Assembly (NCBI GenBank): GCA_947473045.1
Contig: CANJCO010000027.1
Location: 1 to 62,851 of the forward strand
Length of the DNA stretch: 62,851 nucleotides
Direction of reading: 5' to 3'
Source of the DNA: Myxococcales bacterium
GTDB taxonomy: Bacteria; Myxococcota_A; Polyangia; Polyangiales; Polyangiaceae
Shown: positions 17,146-26,826 of the stretch, in pieces
How the letters are laid out: every line of letters starts with the position of its first letter
How positions within the stretch are numbered: position 1 is the stretch's first letter
Translations under genes and position numbers: made by a program
Notes under the pieces: model-generated
The model's input: the letters and a program-made list of their open reading frames with translations, nothing else
Databases searched by the model: none
What the model was told of the DNA's origin: nothing

Positions 17146-17355
17146 ATGACGAGGCCCGGATGCAAGGTTCCAAGCTACGCGCAGCTACCGACAACGACGA
17201 TGCCCGATGACATCGCCGCGCAGCTCACCGCCGTCACGTCGGGGGAGTGGGAAGCCTGCTACCGCTGCACGCTGTGCGACGGCGAGGTGCGGGTGACCAT
17301 CGAGGACTACCACGCGCTGTTCACGGTGTTTCGTAAGGCTCCCTGCGAGGAGTAG
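17146..17355 (+). CDS. Small CxxC protein of unknown function
   Basis: 69 aa, or 51 aa if the second ATG at 17200 is used. The likely fold is the second part, with CYRCTLCDGEVRVTIEDYHALF, a possible zinc-binding or redox CxxC site, and a third Cys near the end. I do not recognise the family. It lies between moaA and a glycosyltransferase gene on the same strand, and its stop is followed within 10 bases by a solo copy of hairpin 1 of the repeat element, which may act as a terminator. Confidence 0.5.
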   Translation: MTRPGCKVPSYAQLPTTTMPDDIAAQLTAVTSGEWEACYRCTLCDGEVRVTIEDYHALFTVFRKAPCEE

Positions 17356-17361
17356 CCCCTC

Positions 17362-17384
17362 GCAGGCCGTTGAAGCAGCGGCCT
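17362..17384 (+). repeat. Solo hairpin 1 of the repeat element (copy D)
   Basis: GCAGGCCGTTGAAGCAGCGG plus CCT matches the first hairpin of copies A and B, then the similarity stops. It lies a few bases after the stop of the small CxxC gene, so it may serve as a transcription terminator hairpin, though no T-run follows. It is either a remnant or an independent unit of the element family. Confidence 0.7.
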
Positions 17385-17469
17385 CGCGCACCGCAGGCGC
17401 CCGCAGGCAGCCTCGCGGCGACGCCGCCGGCATCGCCCGAATGCGGCACAGTCCTCGCAGCCTCTACGC

Positions 17470-18450
17470 ATGATGATGCAGGGCAACGGCGCGACAGCGG
17501 CACCGCGCGACTTCGATCAGCACGCGTCGGCGCGCGGCAACGCCCACTGGAGCGGAGGCGCCCCGAAGCTGTCGGTGCTGATCCCCTTCTTTCGGCATGA
17601 TCCGTCGGGCCTGATTCGAGGCCTCGAGCGTCAGCTGTTGCGCGCTCCCGGAGACATCGAGATCGTCGGACTCGACGACGGCAGCGGCGACGACCTGCTC
17701 GCCGAGCGCGTGTTTTCCTCCATGAAAAAGGCGCTTTCGCCAGCGATGCTCATGCGCCTGTCTCGCAACGAAGGCCGCGCGCGCGGACGCAACCGCCTCG
17801 CGAGCGTCGCGCGGGGCGACTGGGTGCTGTTTCTCGACAGCGACATGCTGCCCGACAGCCGCACGTTTGTCGCCAACTATATCGATATCGCAAAGGCCTC
17901 GAATCCGCCTGTCGTCGTGGGCGGCTTCTCGATGAATCAAGCGCCAACCACGCCCTCGCTCGCGCTCCACCGCGCCATGTCACTGCGGACAGAGTGCGTT
18001 CCTGCGCGCCTGCGAAGGCTGGCCCCTGAAAAATATGTGTTTACCTCGAACCTGCTGATTCGGCGCGACGTGCTCGCGGCTACGCCATTCGACGAGCAAT
18101 TCAGGGGTTGGGGCTGGGAAGATATCGAGTGGGCCATGCGGATCGCCCGCCGTCACAGGATTGTTCATATCGACAATACTGCCAGCCATCTGGGGCTCGA
18201 CACCGCCGAAGACCTGATTGCCAAATATGAGCAGTCGGCGCCCAACTTCGCAAAGATGGTCGCCACCCATCTCGATATCGTCGCCGGGTACCCGACGTTT
18301 CGAGCGGCGCGCGTTCTGCGGCGCCTGCCGCTGCGCCGGCGATGGAGCGCCCTCTGCCGCGTCATCGCCACCGATGAGCAGGCTCCGCTTTACCTTCGGG
18401 AGGCCTGCATGCGCGTCTACCGCGCAGCGCTGTACGCGGAGTCGGTGTGA
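17470..18450 (+). CDS. Family 2 glycosyltransferase
   Basis: 326 aa. A GT-A fold begins at KLSVLIPFFRHD, with GLDDGSGDD, the SRNEGRARGRN segment and the metal-binding DSD (FLDSDMLP). The downstream GWGWEDIEWAMR matches the galactosyltransferase-type C-terminal motif. It should transfer a sugar from a nucleotide-sugar donor to a cell-surface glycan; donor and acceptor are unknown. It starts ATGATGATG and its TGA overlaps the GTG of the deacetylase gene, so the two are translationally coupled and probably act on the same polymer. Confidence 0.9.
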   Translation: MMMQGNGATAAPRDFDQHASARGNAHWSGGAPKLSVLIPFFRHDPSGLIRGLERQLLRAPGDIEIVGLDDGSGDDLLAERVFSSMKKALSPAMLMRLSRNEGRARGRNRLASVARGDWVLFLDSDMLPDSRTFVANYIDIAKASNPPVVVGGFSMNQAPTTPSLALHRAMSLRTECVPARLRRLAPEKYVFTSNLLIRRDVLAATPFDEQFRGWGWEDIEWAMRIARRHRIVHIDNTASHLGLDTAEDLIAKYEQSAPNFAKMVATHLDIVAGYPTFRAARVLRRLPLRRRWSALCRVIATDEQAPLYLREACMRVYRAALYAESV

Positions 18451-19217
18451 AGGCGTCGATCCAGGACAGTCCCCGCCGATCGCTGGGGAACTTTGTGGTG
18501 CGACAGGCCGCGAGGCTCGCCTGCAGGCGCCCTGCGCAGAGCGCTCCTGCCCGCCCCATGATCTCATTTACGTTCGACGACGCCCCCATGAGCGCGGCGA
18601 CGACCGGCGCCGACGTGCTCGAGGCGCGCGGCTTCCGTGGCACGTTTTACCTGAGCGGCGGACTCGTCGCCCGGGAGGACGACCGCCATCGGTACGTGAG
18701 CGCCGAGCAGGTGGTTCGCCTCGCTCGCGTCGGGCACGAGATCGGCTGTCACACCTATTCACACCGCGCGTGCGGCCGCGCCTCGCCCCGCGAAGTGCGC
18801 GCGGAGGTCGAACGCAATGGCGCGGCGCTGGCACGTTTGGGAGTGCCCGCGCCGGCTACGTTCGCCTTCCCGTTCGGGGATGTGTCGACGAGCGCGAAGC
18901 GAGCCCTGGGCGGCGAATTTTCACTGCTTCGCGCGGTGCATCACGGCATCATCGAAGCAGGAGGCGACCTCAATCAGGCCCCCGCCGTGCCCGTCTACGG
19001 AGCAAGCGGCGAGACCGCCGCGCGACGCTGGCTCGAGGTGGCCAAAGCCCGCCGGGCCTGGCTCATCGTGTTCACCCACGACGTCGCCCCGCTGCCTTCG
19101 GCGTTTGGGTGCACGCCGGGCGCGCTCGAGCGGCTTCTGGTCGCCGCGCTCGAGTCAGATTTCGACGTGGTTACGGTAGCGGAAGGAGCGCGCCGGATGC
19201 GCCCGCTTCGCGCGTGA
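18447..19217 (+). CDS. Polysaccharide deacetylase (NodB homology domain)
   Basis: 256 aa, starting with GTG in a GTGA overlap with the glycosyltransferase stop. NodB motifs are clear: motif 1 TFDDAPM (catalytic and metal Asp), motif 2 HTYSH (metal His pair), motif 3 FAFPFGD, and a late FTHDV. It is expected to remove N- or O-acetyl groups from a polysaccharide, probably the product of the coupled glycosyltransferase. No signal peptide is convincing: residues 15-30 are only weakly hydrophobic, so its location is uncertain. Confidence 0.9.
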   Translation: MKASIQDSPRRSLGNFVVRQAARLACRRPAQSAPARPMISFTFDDAPMSAATTGADVLEARGFRGTFYLSGGLVAREDDRHRYVSAEQVVRLARVGHEIGCHTYSHRACGRASPREVRAEVERNGAALARLGVPAPATFAFPFGDVSTSAKRALGGEFSLLRAVHHGIIEAGGDLNQAPAVPVYGASGETAARRWLEVAKARRAWLIVFTHDVAPLPSAFGCTPGALERLLVAALESDFDVVTVAEGARRMRPLRA

Positions 19218-19258
19218 CGCGCCCCCCGTACGCGGGGGCCGCTACGCACGCGCGCCGC

Positions 19259-21871
19259 TCAGTTTGCGAGGCGCGGTTTGAAGTCGAGCTCGTCGCCCTT
19301 CCGGTCGACATCGATGATCGATCCGGGCGCGAAATCACCCGAGATCACGCGCTTGGCGAGCGGGTCTTCGAGGTAGCGCTGAATAGCGCGCTTGAGCGGG
19401 CGCGCGCCGTACTGCGGATCCCACCCGACCTCGCCGAGGAAGTCTTTCGCGGCCAGGGTGAGCTCCACGCGCAGCTCGCGCTTGCCGAGGCGATCCGAAA
19501 AGCGCGAAAGCTGAATGTCGACGATGCTTCGAAGCTGCTCTTTTTCGAGCCTCCGAAAGATCACCAGCTCGTCGAGCCGGTTGACGAACTCGGGACGAAA
19601 GCTCTTTTTGACCTCGTCCATCACCGCCGTGCGAACGAGCTCCCTGCGGTCGATCGCCGACAGACCCGCGCGCTCCTCGATCGCCTGAAGGTGCATCGAT
19701 CCGATGTTGCTCGTGAGAATGATGACGGTGTTTTTGAAGTTCACCACGCGGCCCTGCGCGTCGGTGAGCCTGCCGTCGTCGAGCACCTGCAGCAGCACGT
19801 TCCACACGTCGGGATGCGCCTTCTCGACCTCGTCGAACAGCACGACCGAATAGGGCCGGCGGCGCACCGGCTCGGTCAGTTGCCCACCTTCGTCGTAGCC
19901 GACGTAGCCGGGCGGCGCGCCCACGAGCCGCGAGACCGAGTGCTTTTCCATGTATTCGCTCATGTCGATGCGGACCATGGCGCGCTCGTCGTCGAAGAGG
20001 AACTCCGCGAGCGCCCGCGCCAGCTCAGTCTTGCCCACGCCCGTCGGGCCCAAAAACAGAAAGCTGCCGATGGGCCGGTTTTCGTCGCCGAGGCCGGCGC
20101 GCGAGCGTCGCACCGCGTTGGCAACCGCCACGAGCGCCTCCTGCTGTCCGACGACCCGCTGCTGGAGGTTCGCCTCCATGTTCAGCAGCTTCTGCATCTC
20201 GCCCTGCAGCATCTTGCGCACCGGAATGCCCGTCCACTTCGCGACGATCCCGGCGATGTCCTCGTCGGTGACTTCTTCGCGCAGATAGCTGTGCTTTTCC
20301 TGAACCACCGCGAGTCGCTTGCGCAGCTCGTCGGCCTTCTTTTCAAGCGAAGGTATCTGCCCGTAGGAGATCTCGGCGACCTTCCCGAGATCGCCCCGTC
20401 GCTGCGCCTGCTCGGCCTCGGTGCGAAGGCGATCGATGTCGGGTTTGATCTCGCGGATCTGGTCGATGACTTCTTTCTCGCGCATCCACTGCGCGCGCAT
20501 GCCGTCGCCCTTTTCGCGCAGCTCGGCGATCTCGATCCTGGCCACTTCGAGGCGCGCCTTGCTGGCGGCGTCGCGCTCCTTTTTGAGCGCCTGCTCCTCG
20601 ATCTGGAGCTGGGTGAGCTTGCGCATCACGACGTCGAGCTCGGCCGGCATGCTGTCGGACTCGATTTTGATCTTCGCCGCAGCTTCGTCGATGAGGTCGA
20701 TCGCTTTGTCGGGCAGGAAGCGCTCGGTTACGTAGCGATCGCTGAGCGTGGCCGCGGCGACGATGGCGGCGTCTTGAATGCGGATGCCGTGATGCAGCTC
20801 GTATCGCTCCTTCAAGCCACGCAAAATGGCGATGGTGTCTTCGACGGAAGGCTGCGCGACGACGACGGGCTGAAAGCGCCGCTCAAGGGCCGCGTCTTTT
20901 TCGATTCGTTTTTTGTACTCGTCGAGCGTCGTGGCGCCGATGCAGCGCAGTTCGCCTCGCGCGAGCGCCGGCTTGAGCAAATTCGCAGCGTCCATCGACC
21001 CCTCGGAGGCGCCTGCGCCCACGATGGTGTGGATCTCGTCGATGAACAAAATGAGCTGCCCCGCCGCGGCCTCGACTTCCTTGAGCACGGCCTTCAAGCG
21101 CTCTTCGAACTCACCCCGATACTTCGCTCCTGCGACGAGCGCGCCCATGTCGAGCGACACGAGGCGCTTGTGCTTGAGCGACTCGGGGACGTCGCCGTTG
21201 ACGATGCGCTGGGCGATGCCCTCGACGATGGCGGTCTTTCCGACGCCCGGCTCGCCGATGAGCACGGGGTTGTTCTTCGTGCGACGCGACAGCACCTGCA
21301 TGACCCGACGAATCTCTTCGTCGCGACCGATGACCGGATCGCTCTTTCCCTTTTTGGCGGCGTCGGTCAGATCGCGGCAGTACTTTTCGAGCGCTTGAAA
21401 CTTCGCTTCCGGGTCTTTGTCGGTGACCCGCTGGCTGCCGCGCACCGTCGCGAGCGCCGACAGAAGCTTGTCGTAGGTGACGCCTCCGGCGAGCTCGAAC
21501 ACGGCCATCAGCTCGCGATCGCTCTTCGCGAGCGCCAGGATGAAATGCTCTACTGAAACGAAATCGTCCTTGAGCTGGTTTGCTTCGTCGTCGGCCTTTC
21601 GAAGCATGTCGTTGGTGCGCCGCGACAGCGAGGGCTCGGCGCCGCCGGACACGCGCGGATAGCCCTCGACGCGCCTCGCGATCTGCGACTCGAGCTGCGC
21701 GACGTCGCCGCCGGCCTTTTGAAACAGCGGCCGCGCGACGCCCTCGTCCTGCGCGAGCATCGCCCCGACCACGTGCTCGGGGGTCAGCTCGGGGTTGCCA
21801 CGACGGCTCGCCGCTTCGGCGCCGACGCGAAGGGCTTCCTGGCTCTTGGTCGTAAGGCGATCAGGACGCAT
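19259..21871 (-). CDS. clpB: ClpB disaggregase
   Basis: 870 aa, the usual length. The N-terminal Clp repeat domain is followed by AAA-1 (Walker [10 protein letters not shown]), a long coiled-coil middle domain (about 410-530; [22 protein letters not shown]) and AAA-2 (Walker [10 protein letters not shown], sensor LTSNIGS). It resolubilises aggregated proteins with DnaK/DnaJ in the cytoplasm. The ATG at 21871 has GGAGAA upstream and matches the family start, so the longer frame to 21955 is rejected. It is convergent with the deacetylase gene. A dnaJ gene lies far away at 46 kb. Confidence 0.95.
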   Translation of the reverse strand: MRPDRLTTKSQEALRVGAEAASRRGNPELTPEHVVGAMLAQDEGVARPLFQKAGGDVAQLESQIARRVEGYPRVSGGAEPSLSRRTNDMLRKADDEANQLKDDFVSVEHFILALAKSDRELMAVFELAGGVTYDKLLSALATVRGSQRVTDKDPEAKFQALEKYCRDLTDAAKKGKSDPVIGRDEEIRRVMQVLSRRTKNNPVLIGEPGVGKTAIVEGIAQRIVNGDVPESLKHKRLVSLDMGALVAGAKYRGEFEERLKAVLKEVEAAAGQLILFIDEIHTIVGAGASEGSMDAANLLKPALARGELRCIGATTLDEYKKRIEKDAALERRFQPVVVAQPSVEDTIAILRGLKERYELHHGIRIQDAAIVAAATLSDRYVTERFLPDKAIDLIDEAAAKIKIESDSMPAELDVVMRKLTQLQIEEQALKKERDAASKARLEVARIEIAELREKGDGMRAQWMREKEVIDQIREIKPDIDRLRTEAEQAQRRGDLGKVAEISYGQIPSLEKKADELRKRLAVVQEKHSYLREEVTDEDIAGIVAKWTGIPVRKMLQGEMQKLLNMEANLQQRVVGQQEALVAVANAVRRSRAGLGDENRPIGSFLFLGPTGVGKTELARALAEFLFDDERAMVRIDMSEYMEKHSVSRLVGAPPGYVGYDEGGQLTEPVRRRPYSVVLFDEVEKAHPDVWNVLLQVLDDGRLTDAQGRVVNFKNTVIILTSNIGSMHLQAIEERAGLSAIDRRELVRTAVMDEVKKSFRPEFVNRLDELVIFRRLEKEQLRSIVDIQLSRFSDRLGKRELRVELTLAAKDFLGEVGWDPQYGARPLKRAIQRYLEDPLAKRVISGDFAPGSIIDVDRKGDELDFKPRLAN

Positions 21872-22053
21872 GAGGTTCTCCGAGGGGTTGGCGAGCGAAG
21901 GGCCCCGCCGTGGCGAATGGGCTGCGCGCGGCCACGAAGAGCAACAGGGCCCCATGGCGATCGCGTCAGCGAGTCAGCGCCAAGTTAAGTCGGAGGCGCG
22001 CAGGCGCAAGCGTCCCGCGAGCTTCGCCAACGGACGCAAAATCAGCGCAGCGA

Positions 22054-22377
22054 CTACGCCACGCAAACCAGCGCGCGCCCTGGACGAAGCGACTTGGCTT
22101 CGAGCTCGCCAAGGCACGCGCGGGAGCCTTGGCTGAGCTCGCGGCAAGTTTCGGGGCGCCGCTCGTAGATCGAGCACGAATAGCGGCGCGGGCCCGCGCG
22201 CACGTCGAGCGCCGCGCAGTGCCCCTCGAACAAGTGCATGAAGGCCTTGTTGCCGACGAAATGCACGAGACGCGCAGCCTCTTCGCCGATGCGTTCGTAG
22301 TCGTCGCCGCTGACCGGCACATAGCTTTCGAGCGTTGAAAAGCAGCACACGCCGCACGCGAGGCAATCGTCGCTCAT
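22054..22377 (-). CDS. YkgJ-like Cys-cluster protein
   Basis: 107 aa. CLACGVCC near the N-terminus, GHCAALD, YSCSIYERRPETCRE and a later Cys form the cysteine cluster of the UPF0153/YkgJ family, thought to bind zinc or iron-sulfur. Function is unknown. The ATG at 22377 starts just before the cluster. It is divergent from the hydrolase gene. A second, more diverged member of the same family lies at 52.2 kb. Confidence 0.8.
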   Translation of the reverse strand: MSDDCLACGVCCFSTLESYVPVSGDDYERIGEEAARLVHFVGNKAFMHLFEGHCAALDVRAGPRRYSCSIYERRPETCRELSQGSRACLGELEAKSLRPGRALVCVA

Positions 22378-22446
22378 GGGCCGTCGTAGCACGCCCGCCA
22401 CGCGACGACTTGCGGGCCCCCCGCGCGCGACGTATCGCACGGGCGC

Positions 22447-23283
22447 ATGAGCGACCTCCGCGAGTCTTTCGTGACGACCAGCCGCGGCAAGCGCCTCGCG
22501 GTCACATCCAGCGGTAGCCCCGATGCCGAGCCTGTGCTGCTCGTGCACGCGTCGGGCCTCTCGGCGGCAGCGTGGCGGCGCGCGGTCGCGCACCTTTCGG
22601 GCTCGCATCAACCGATCGCGATCGACCTGCTCGGCTACGGCCGAAGCGATCCCGCGACGCGCGGCGCGCCCGCGTTCGCGAGCGACGATCTCGAAGGGAT
22701 CACCGCCACGCTCGCGTCGCTTGGTCGACCGGCCCACCTCGTCGGACACTCGTATGGCGGCTACCTCGCGGCGCGCGCGGCGCTCAGCGCGCCTGTCGCG
22801 AGCTTGTTGCTCATTGAGCCGGTGCTGTTCGGCGCGCTCCGCACGGCAAGCGATCCGGAGGCGGCGCCGGAGCTTTCGCTGCTCTACGACGATCCGGCGT
22901 TTCTCGACGACGAGACCGGCGGCAGCGAAGCGTGGATGGAGCGATTCATCAACTATTGGAGCGGCGAGGGCGCGTGGGCAACGCTGCCCGAAGCGCACCG
23001 CCGGGCCAATCTGCGCGTCGCGTGGAAAGTCTACTGTGAGGTGCGCGATCTGTCGGGAGATCCGCGTCCGTTTTCGACCTACGGAGCGTTACCGGCGATG
23101 ACCACGCTCGCGCGCGGAGAGCACACCACGACGTGCGCGAGGCGCATCATCGATCACTTGTCGCAGGCCCTGCCGCGCGCCGCTGTCCGCACCATCGCAG
23201 GCGCGGGCCACATGTGGCCGCTCACGCACCCCGACGCGCTGCGCGAAACGCTGACCTGTCACCTCGCGCGCGCTCAGCGCTGA
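22447..23283 (+). CDS. Alpha/beta hydrolase
   Basis: 278 aa. The fold is shown by VLLVHASGLSAAAW (oxyanion region), the nucleophile elbow GHSYGG and the C-terminal GAGHMWPLTHP with the catalytic His. The substrate cannot be read from the sequence. No signal peptide is seen, so it is probably cytosolic. The 3' end overlaps that of the facing lipoprotein gene by 10 bp. Confidence 0.9.
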   Translation: MSDLRESFVTTSRGKRLAVTSSGSPDAEPVLLVHASGLSAAAWRRAVAHLSGSHQPIAIDLLGYGRSDPATRGAPAFASDDLEGITATLASLGRPAHLVGHSYGGYLAARAALSAPVASLLLIEPVLFGALRTASDPEAAPELSLLYDDPAFLDDETGGSEAWMERFINYWSGEGAWATLPEAHRRANLRVAWKVYCEVRDLSGDPRPFSTYGALPAMTTLARGEHTTTCARRIIDHLSQALPRAAVRTIAGAGHMWPLTHPDALRETLTCHLARAQR

Positions 23284-23651
23284 TCGGGCGGCGGCGGCGG
23301 ATCGCCTGTGTTTACAGGGCGAGGGCCCATGGGCACGACAAACGGACGAGGCGCGTTGGCGCCCAGCGGCACGCGGGGCTCGGTGGGGGCTACCGCTGCA
23401 GCAGTCGCCGCGTTCGACGGAGCCCTGCCGGTGGCGCCGCCCGGCGAAGGCGCGACCGTTGTATTCTGCACCTGTGCCGCGCCCGCGGGCTGCTGCGGAT
23501 CGTTCGCGGGCACGCGCACGAGCCCCTCGCGGTCCGGAGGAAGCGGAGGACCGGCGGCGCGGTCGCACGCGAGCGCTGCGGCGAGCACAACCGCGAGCGA
23601 GAGAAAGGTGAAGGTCGAACCGTACGCGAATGAGTTGGGCGGATGACGCAT
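23274..23651 (-). CDS. Small proline-rich lipoprotein
   Basis: 125 aa. A signal peptide with lipobox (LAAALAC) at residues 18-27 predicts a lipid-anchored envelope protein. The mature part is a low-complexity Pro/Ala/Val linker (PLGANAPRPFVVP, TGDPPPPPDQR) without a folded domain. The ATG at 23651 places the signal peptide at the N-terminus. The role is unknown; it may be a tether or linker protein. Confidence 0.7.
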   Translation of the reverse strand: MRHPPNSFAYGSTFTFLSLAVVLAAALACDRAAGPPLPPDREGLVRVPANDPQQPAGAAQVQNTTVAPSPGGATGRAPSNAATAAAVAPTEPRVPLGANAPRPFVVPMGPRPVNTGDPPPPPDQR

Positions 23652-23792
23652 TCCCTGGGCGTTTGCAATCGTGGGACCACGCGACCTGCGGCCCCAAATG
23701 CCCTCGGCGCAGCCCGAAACTACGCGAAGCGCGCGCACTTCACGCAAACCGGGCAGCGGCCTCCCCGCCGCTCGCCAGCGCTGAAGCGGCAG

Positions 23793-24476
23793 TTAGAACT
23801 GGCCGACGACGGACGCGCCTCCGAGCGTCGGGACGACCCAAACCGAGGCGCGATCAACGGCGGCGCGGGCGGCTCCCATCGGCTGCGTGAAAATCTGCAA
23901 CTCGCACACGGCCATGCCCCCTGCGAAAGCGAGCGCTCCCTGCGCGGCTTGGTCATCGTGGAGCCACAAGTACAGCCCCGCGCCGCCGTTCACGAGCAAT
24001 CCCCCGAGCTGCATCCACACGCTCCGACCGTCGCGCTGCGCCTCGGCCGAGCTCGCAAGCAGCGCCTCAGCCAACTTCGCTTTGTCGGCGCGTTCGAGCG
24101 GCGTTGCTGCGGGCGCGCGGCGAAGACGGCTCGCCGCGTTGACGAACGGCGTCGGCATGACCAGCGTCGAGATCACGCCGATCGCCGAAGTCACCGTGCC
24201 CACGCGCGCGCCGGCCCGAAGGGGCGCATCGGTGGTCGCGCCCCAGACGACTCCCTGCGCGATCGTCGAGGCCGAGTAGGCGCTCAGCCACCCGTAGTAC
24301 CAAAGCCGGCTCGGCCCCTGCGTCGCGTCGAGGATCGCCTGAATCTCCGCGGTGCGCGCGTCGAACGCGGCGGGCTCATCAGCGCTTGCGTTTCGAGGCA
24401 GCGAGGCGACGCAGGCGACCGCCGCTGCGACTCCGATCGCGCGGAGCGTGGCAGTCGGCGAGGTCACGGCAGGCAT
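23793..24476 (-). CDS. Exported membrane protein of unknown function
   Basis: 227 aa. A signal peptide (LRAIGVAAAVACVASLPRNASA) is followed by a mature part with several hydrophobic stretches: ASTIAQGVVWGA, VTSAIGVISTLVM, MQLGGLLVNGGAGLYLWL and GALAFAGGMAVCEL. It may be an outer- or inner-membrane protein of the kind seen in many myxobacterial genomes. I do not recognise the family. It is preceded on the same strand by the lipoprotein gene at 25551. Confidence 0.65.
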   Translation of the reverse strand: MPAVTSPTATLRAIGVAAAVACVASLPRNASADEPAAFDARTAEIQAILDATQGPSRLWYYGWLSAYSASTIAQGVVWGATTDAPLRAGARVGTVTSAIGVISTLVMPTPFVNAASRLRRAPAATPLERADKAKLAEALLASSAEAQRDGRSVWMQLGGLLVNGGAGLYLWLHDDQAAQGALAFAGGMAVCELQIFTQPMGAARAAVDRASVWVVPTLGGASVVGQF

Positions 24477-24594
24477 GGTCAGGCTCTTTCATGGCTTGCG
24501 CGAACGCAAAGGAGTCCTGCCTTGTACGCGCTGCGGCCGCCGGCGTATGCGCGTTCGTTTGGGCGCGATCAAAACGCGATGCCCGCGCGCGGCG

Positions 24595-25551
24595 TCACTT
24601 GCAGAAGGAAGCTACGTCCGAGGCCTTGAGCCCGAGCTCGCTGTAGAGCGCAGCGACCACCTGCGCTCCGGTCGAAGCGGTCGTCACGCCTGCGCCGTGC
24701 AGCAGCGCCCAAAGCTTCTCGACGAAGTGCGGGTTGTCAGGCGAGCTCCACGACGCGAGGTGATTGCCGACGCACTCGGAATACCAGGCCTGCGTGTCTC
24801 CCTGCGCGTACCCGACGCGCGCGCGGCACGCCGCGACCGTTTCGAGTCCGTGAGCGCCGCGATAATCGCAGTACATGCCGCGCGTGAGCGAGTTGATGCG
24901 GCAGTAGGCGTGCGGCTCGCCCGAGGGACAGTTATCGGCGACGCCGTCGGTGAACGGATATCCGATGTAGTGAGAGCCCGACATGTCCTCGCCGATGATT
25001 CCCTTGAGCGGAAAGATGCGTCCCGACTGGTAGGAAACATCGACGGCCATGATTTGCATCGCGACGAGGAAGTGCGCCGGATCGCTCTTTTCGAGCTGCG
25101 CAACTGCGGGCACGGCGCGCGCGGCCGACAGAATCCAGATGGCGACGCGCGAAGCAGAGGGGTTGGCCACGTCGACAGTGAGAGCGCCAATCGGCGAACC
25201 GTAAGTGCAGCGCTGCGCCGGATAGGGCCACCCTTTCACAGTGACCGGAACGCACTTTTCTTCGACATACGGCTTCGCGTCCATGCACGTCACTACAGCC
25301 GCCGGAGGCACCGGATCGGGCTTGCTCGCGTCGGGCGGCAGCGGCGTCGCGGCTTCGCGGGCGTCGTGGCCGGCGTCGAGGAGCGGATGCGGCGCAGGCA
25401 GCGCGTCGGCGTATCCGGCAGCAGCATCGGCGACTTCGAGCGGAGCGACTTCGGCGACCTCAGCGGAGCACGCGGCGATGCCGAACGCGGACGCGGAGAT
25501 GACAACGACGGCGAACAATCGATGAGCAACCATGACGGCACGCTTGAGCAA
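24595..25551 (-). CDS. Cys-containing lipoprotein of unknown function
   Basis: 318 aa, or 312 from the second ATG at 25533. A signal peptide with lipobox FGIAAC predicts a lipoprotein. After a Pro/Asp/Ala linker (about 45-85), the mature domain contains many Cys (MDAKPYVEEKC, QRCTYG, DNCPSG, AYCRINS, MYCDYRG, SECVGN, SFCK), probably disulfide-bonded outside the cytoplasm. I do not recognise the domain. No functional context is visible. Confidence 0.7.
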   Translation of the reverse strand: MLKRAVMVAHRLFAVVVISASAFGIAACSAEVAEVAPLEVADAAAGYADALPAPHPLLDAGHDAREAATPLPPDASKPDPVPPAAVVTCMDAKPYVEEKCVPVTVKGWPYPAQRCTYGSPIGALTVDVANPSASRVAIWILSAARAVPAVAQLEKSDPAHFLVAMQIMAVDVSYQSGRIFPLKGIIGEDMSGSHYIGYPFTDGVADNCPSGEPHAYCRINSLTRGMYCDYRGAHGLETVAACRARVGYAQGDTQAWYSECVGNHLASWSSPDNPHFVEKLWALLHGAGVTTASTGAQVVAALYSELGLKASDVASFCK

Positions 25552-25880
25552 GACCGGTGCCGCGCGAGCGGATCGGATCGGCGGCCTGCGCGCTCGCGAC
25601 TGCCCGCGATCGATCGCGAAACATCATCGATTTGCGGGTCGCGAGCGATCGCGAGGGCGCGCGACGACGCGGCTGCGCGCTGCCGCGTGGATCGCATCGC
25701 GACCACCGGGGGCGCGGAAGCACCACGGGCCGCTGCGTACGAATCGGCCCGGCCCGAACGCCACAATTAGCTCGATAGTCGGGCAGCGGCGCTTTACGGT
25801 GACGCTCACGGCCCAGCGTCCGCGGCGCATGCGCGGCTTCCGGCGCCGCCCGCTTTCGGAAGCCACACAGGAGTTCCCGC
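25552..25880. other. Divergent intergenic region, no gene seen
   Basis: This 329-bp stretch lies between the divergent starts of a lipoprotein gene and a small membrane protein gene. Its left part is rich in overlapping CGATCG/GCGATCGC palindromes (about 25605-25660). A GGAG lies before the ATG at 25881. I see no ORF with plausible composition and no clear promoter boxes. Confidence 0.5.
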
Positions 25881-26171
25881 ATGAAGCTCGCCAGCTTGTT
25901 AGTGACGCTCGGGATCATCCTCGCGATCGTCTATTTCACCTACTCGCGAACTGCGGCGGCTCCGATCGCCGCCCCTGCCCCGCCAAGCTCGCTCGGCGAG
26001 GCGCCGGCCGCCGACTACGCCCGCAACGCGAAGAGCACTGCGGACTACACCAAGCGGCAAGTGTGCCTCGCGAACTGCGCGGCCGAAATGCAAGTCTGCA
26101 CGGGCATCTCGCCCGACGACCCGACGAAATGCGGGCCGGCAAAAGACGCCTGCGAAGCCGCCTGCCCCTGA
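25881..26171 (+). CDS. Small membrane-anchored Cys-rich protein
   Basis: 96 aa. An N-terminal transmembrane or signal-anchor segment (LASLLVTLGIILAIVYFTYS) is followed by an Ala/Pro linker and a small domain with five Cys: VCLANCAAEMQVC, TKCGPAKDACEAACP (spacing C-x3-C-x6-C). This could be a disulfide hairpin outside the membrane. The start is well placed, with GGAG upstream. Function unknown. Confidence 0.7.
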   Translation: MKLASLLVTLGIILAIVYFTYSRTAAAPIAAPAPPSSLGEAPAADYARNAKSTADYTKRQVCLANCAAEMQVCTGISPDDPTKCGPAKDACEAACP

Positions 26172-26202
26172 CGTGCGGTCGCGGCTCGCAGCCGGGGCCC
26201 GG

Positions 26203-26682
26203 TCACGCCTCGCGTGTCATCTCGACCATCGTGCGTCGGAATCCGAGCGATGCGAAGAGCGCCTGGGCCGAGCGGTTCGCCTCCGCAGCGTGCAGCACCA
26301 CCCGAGGGGCGCCCCTGGCGACGAGGCCAGTCACGATCGCGTCGACGAGCGCTTTGGCGATCCCCGAGCCGCGCGCCTCGGGCTCGACCCACAGATCGTG
26401 CAGCGCGCCGCTCGCATCGAGGAGCTGATTCCAGTCGCGCGCTTCGAGTCGCCCGTACGCGTAGCCGGCAATCCTGCCACCCACGACGGCGACGAGGAGC
26501 AGCACCTCGGGCCGGCCGAGCTCCTGCCCAAACCACCACGCGTACCCCTCGGCGACGCGCTCGGGCAAGAAGAACCGCGCGGCGTCGAAGTCGTGGTGAA
26601 GCGCGACGAGCTTCGCCGCAAGCGCAGCAACCTCGGCGACGTCACCAGCCTCTGCCGGGCGAATTTGGAAGCGATCGGTCAT
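26203..26682 (-). CDS. GNAT-family N-acetyltransferase
   Basis: 159 aa. GNAT motifs: the N-terminal RPAEAGDVAEVAALAAKL, motif A with the acetyl-CoA pyrophosphate loop VEPEARGSGIAKALV (R/Q-x-x-G-x-G/A), and motif B NRSAQALFASLGFRR. It transfers an acetyl group from acetyl-CoA to an amine; the acceptor is unknown. The ATG at 26682 fits the family start. It is convergent with the small membrane protein gene. Confidence 0.9.
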   Translation of the reverse strand: MTDRFQIRPAEAGDVAEVAALAAKLVALHHDFDAARFFLPERVAEGYAWWFGQELGRPEVLLLVAVVGGRIAGYAYGRLEARDWNQLLDASGALHDLWVEPEARGSGIAKALVDAIVTGLVARGAPRVVLHAAEANRSAQALFASLGFRRTMVEMTREA

Positions 26683-26826
26683 GCGCCCAGCGTAGCGCAG
26701 GTTGGCGGCGCCGGTCGCCCGCGCACGGGCCGCAGTCAGGCGCGCGCGCTCGTAACCCACGAGGCTGCCCGCTTCACGACGACCCCCTGAGCCGAGCAGC
26801 AATCGTCAGGTCAACTTCATCTGCTT

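Noticed and set aside
17355-17469. Classical rho-independent terminator after the small CxxC gene
   Set aside because: The stem is the hairpin-element unit but no T-run follows, so I list it as a repeat, not a terminator.
21872-21955. 28-codon N-terminal extension of ClpB
   Set aside because: The family start [14 protein letters not shown] at 21871 has a ribosome site; the extension does not look conserved.
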